From Pedobacter africanus (GTDB lineage: Bacteria; Bacteroidota; Bacteroidia; Sphingobacteriales; Sphingobacteriaceae), in contig NZ_FWXT01000001.1 of NCBI RefSeq assembly GCF_900176535.1, positions 2,108,001 to 2,172,000 of the forward strand: a DNA stretch of 64,000 nucleotides, in the 5' to 3' direction. Made by a program: the position numbers and the translations under genes. Shown here one piece after another: positions 63,201-64,000 of this stretch (position 1 is its first letter; each line of letters opens with the position of its first letter). The notes beneath the pieces were generated by a model. The model was not told the origin of the DNA. It searched no databases and was given only the letters and a program-made list of their open reading frames with translations.

Positions 63201-63939
63201 CGCTTCTTTGGGCATCTACCGCTTTAAGCTTGGTTGCTGATCCGGTAAAGAGCTTTCTGTTCAGTTCCTGATAACCTGTAACCACCACTTCAGACAGCGC
63301 TTTGGTGTCCTGGCGCAAACGAACATTTACGGTATTCTTGCCGTTGGTAGAAACCTCCTGGGTGGTATATCCGATCATGGTTATGACCAGGATATCCCCA
63401 TCATTAACTGAAATGGAAAACTCTCCATTGCCATTGGTAGAGGTAGATTTTACTGAGCCTTTAACTTTAATTGATACCCCTGGTAAGGGCTGTCCGTCTT
63501 CATCGGCTACAATTTTACCATTAATTGTTCTTTCGGCAACAGCATCCTTTACTTTAACGATGATGTTTTTATCTTCAATAGAGAAAGTAAGACGTTTTAA
63601 GCTGAATACGTTTTTAAGCACCTCAGATAGGTCCTTGCTTTTTACCTGAACGTTCACGGTTCCTGCACGTTCAATAACCTCATTATTGTAAATGAAGTCA
63701 TAACCGGTTTGCCGGCGTATTTCTTTAAATAGTTCTTTTAAACTGGCATCCCGCTTGGAGATACTGACTTTCTGGGCAAAACCGGATGCAGCTGCCTGGA
63801 AGGTCAACGCCAGGATAATAATAGCGGTTAATTTCATCGTCAGAAAGAGCTTTTTTATAGCAATGGCTGTGCTTTCCCGGCATGTACCGGAAAAGAAGCG
63901 CACAATAGCGCGCGTTATTGAATGTGGATAATCATTCAT
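60262..63939 (-). CDS. SusC/RagA TonB-dependent receptor with STN domain (locus D)
   Basis: 1225 residues: long N-terminal extension (1-~34), signal peptide (about 35-55), STN domain (about 58-130; LKELFKEIRRQTGYDFIYNN), carboxypeptidase-D-like domain (about 137-212; INGKIVADEDGQPLPGVSIK), plug (about 220-375), barrel ending PIPRQYTLSLKVGF. It is a close paralog of the locus C receptor over plug and barrel. The fecR and sigma genes that should be upstream would lie beyond 64,000. Confidence 0.95.
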   Translation of the reverse strand: MNDYPHSITRAIVRFFSGTCRESTAIAIKKLFLTMKLTAIIILALTFQAAASGFAQKVSISKRDASLKELFKEIRRQTGYDFIYNNEVIERAGTVNVQVKSKDLSEVLKNVFSLKRLTFSIEDKNIIVKVKDAVAERTINGKIVADEDGQPLPGVSIKVKGSVKSTSTNGNGEFSISVNDGDILVITMIGYTTQEVSTNGKNTVNVRLRQDTKALSEVVVTGYQELNRKLFTGSATKLKAVDAQRSGIQDVSRMLEGQVAGVSVQNVSGTFGAAPKIRIRGASSLNGDNKPLWVIDGIMLEDLVNISNEQLSSGDAATLIGSSVAGLNPDDIESFEILRDAAATAMYGARAMNGVVVVTTKKGRNTEGKPAISYSGNFTTYLKPNYNQFDIMNSADQMQVYLDMENKGWLRHSDVSKAANGGVYRKMYDLMYDYNPATDQFALRNDAPSRLQFLNRYANANTDWFDQLFRNSLMQDHSLSITAGTAKSKFYASTSFLHDNGWTVGDGVKRFTGNMRGNFDITDRLQIEILTQGSIRDQRSPGTVNKEDNEVLGQVDRDFDINPFNYALRASRTLTPYDQNGNREFFTQNYAPFNILQELENNSIQTTLIDLKIQGGLKYKILDGLKYSFTGAYRYVKSDREHSITEYSNAANAYRAYGNSNVIENNKFLYRDPSKPGSLPSIVLPEGGFYNVTSNGLVNYFMRHDIEYDKIFNKDHLFNVLGVVEMRANDRQDRFSNGIGYQFDNGGIPFINSDYYKQAIEANSYPYGMGRGYERFLSYAVKAAYSYKGKYSFNATGRYDGSNLLGESPTARWLPTWNVSGAWNMHEEDFFKKQNILSRATIRATYGLTASTANAKNSSMILRNQTARRKDDVDKETSIYIDGLENSELTWEKTYDTNLGFDLGFLKDRFSLSIDLYRRNGFDLIGLFPTAGIGGEGLKNANYADMKSKGIELTLNAKVINNTQFKWNTNLNFGYHKGEITRLDYDPDIFKLVTPTGGARLGYPQSALFSIVFDGLDHNTGVPTFIDENGNRNSKEVYFQSNNLQYLKYEGQVDPKFTGGFSNKFIYKDFTLSALVTFSAGNKVRLNPNFSDTYSDLTATSKDFLNRWTKPGDELFTNVPSIADKFVVGNFGSTEKPYNAYNYSTVRVADGGFARLKQVMLFYQLPKVWASAIGATNASVGLVGNNVWLIYSDKRLNGQDPEFFGTGGVAMPIPRQYTLSLKVGF

Positions 63940-64000
63940 ATATTTGAAATGTAGGGTTTAGGTCTTAGTTGATTTCACGATTAAATAAAGGGTAACCCTA

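Overview
The window looks like a chromosomal segment of a Bacteroidota bacterium, most likely a Sphingobacteriaceae member close to Pedobacter. The reasons are four SusC-type TonB-dependent receptors with N-terminal STN domains, their SusD lipoproteins, FecI/FecR-type sigma and anti-sigma pairs, TlpA-like exported thioredoxins, and families such as DUF4302, DUF6266, DUF6520 and HExxH import lipoproteins. Promoters of the form TTTG-N20-TAnnTTTG and the near absence of Shine-Dalgarno sequences agree. The genus is an inference from family content; no marker gene is present.

Layout. (1) 1-3590: an RNA-repair locus with a divergent WYL-type regulator (cut by the window edge), RtcB RNA ligase, a Ro60/TROVE protein, and two structured RNAs directly downstream that I read as bacterial Y RNAs. 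The second carries a circularly permuted tRNA module. (2) 3587-4075: remnants of an Rpn nuclease gene and probably of a nucleotidyltransferase pair. (3) 4072-14769, minus strand: sigma factor, FecR, SusC, SusD and three thioredoxin-like proteins (locus A). (4) 14977-21585: single genes: an NTF2-like protein, an ECF sigma factor with no adjacent FecR, a serine hydrolase, a YdeI protein, ArsC plus ACR3, a PhyH oxygenase and an unknown exported protein. (5) 21839-30215, plus strand: FecR, SusC, SusD, TlpA and a DsbD-alpha protein (locus B). This locus has no sigma gene beside it and turns AT-rich where the SusC plug begins. (6) 30326-41213: small regulators, a Crp-like protein, a BRO protein, a MauE/DUF6520 peptide cluster, an AlbA_2 ATPase with a 12-bp minisatellite, and several lipoproteins of unknown role, including a Cys-rich one with an HD dyad followed by a small membrane protein. 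(7) 41300-51045, minus strand: sigma, FecR, SusC, SusD, HExxH lipoprotein and DUF4302 (locus C). (8) 51278-56008: two DUF6266 proteins flanking a membrane protein and a CHAP hydrolase, then fast-evolving exported proteins, one decayed. (9) 56028-63939, minus strand: SusC, SusD, HExxH lipoprotein and DUF4302 (locus D), paralogous to locus C.

How the parts work together. In loci A, B and C a ligand-bound SusC receptor probably signals through its STN domain to FecR, which controls an ECF sigma factor that transcribes the susCD operon. Loci A and B export thioredoxin-like partners; C and D export a zinc metallohydrolase and a DUF4302 lipoprotein. The substrates cannot be read from the sequence. 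The most novel element is the WYL-RtcB-Ro60-Y RNA locus. Other points worth a look are in-frame palindromic repeats inside a FecR gene, the mosaic SusC, and several arrays of short repeats in intergenic regions.
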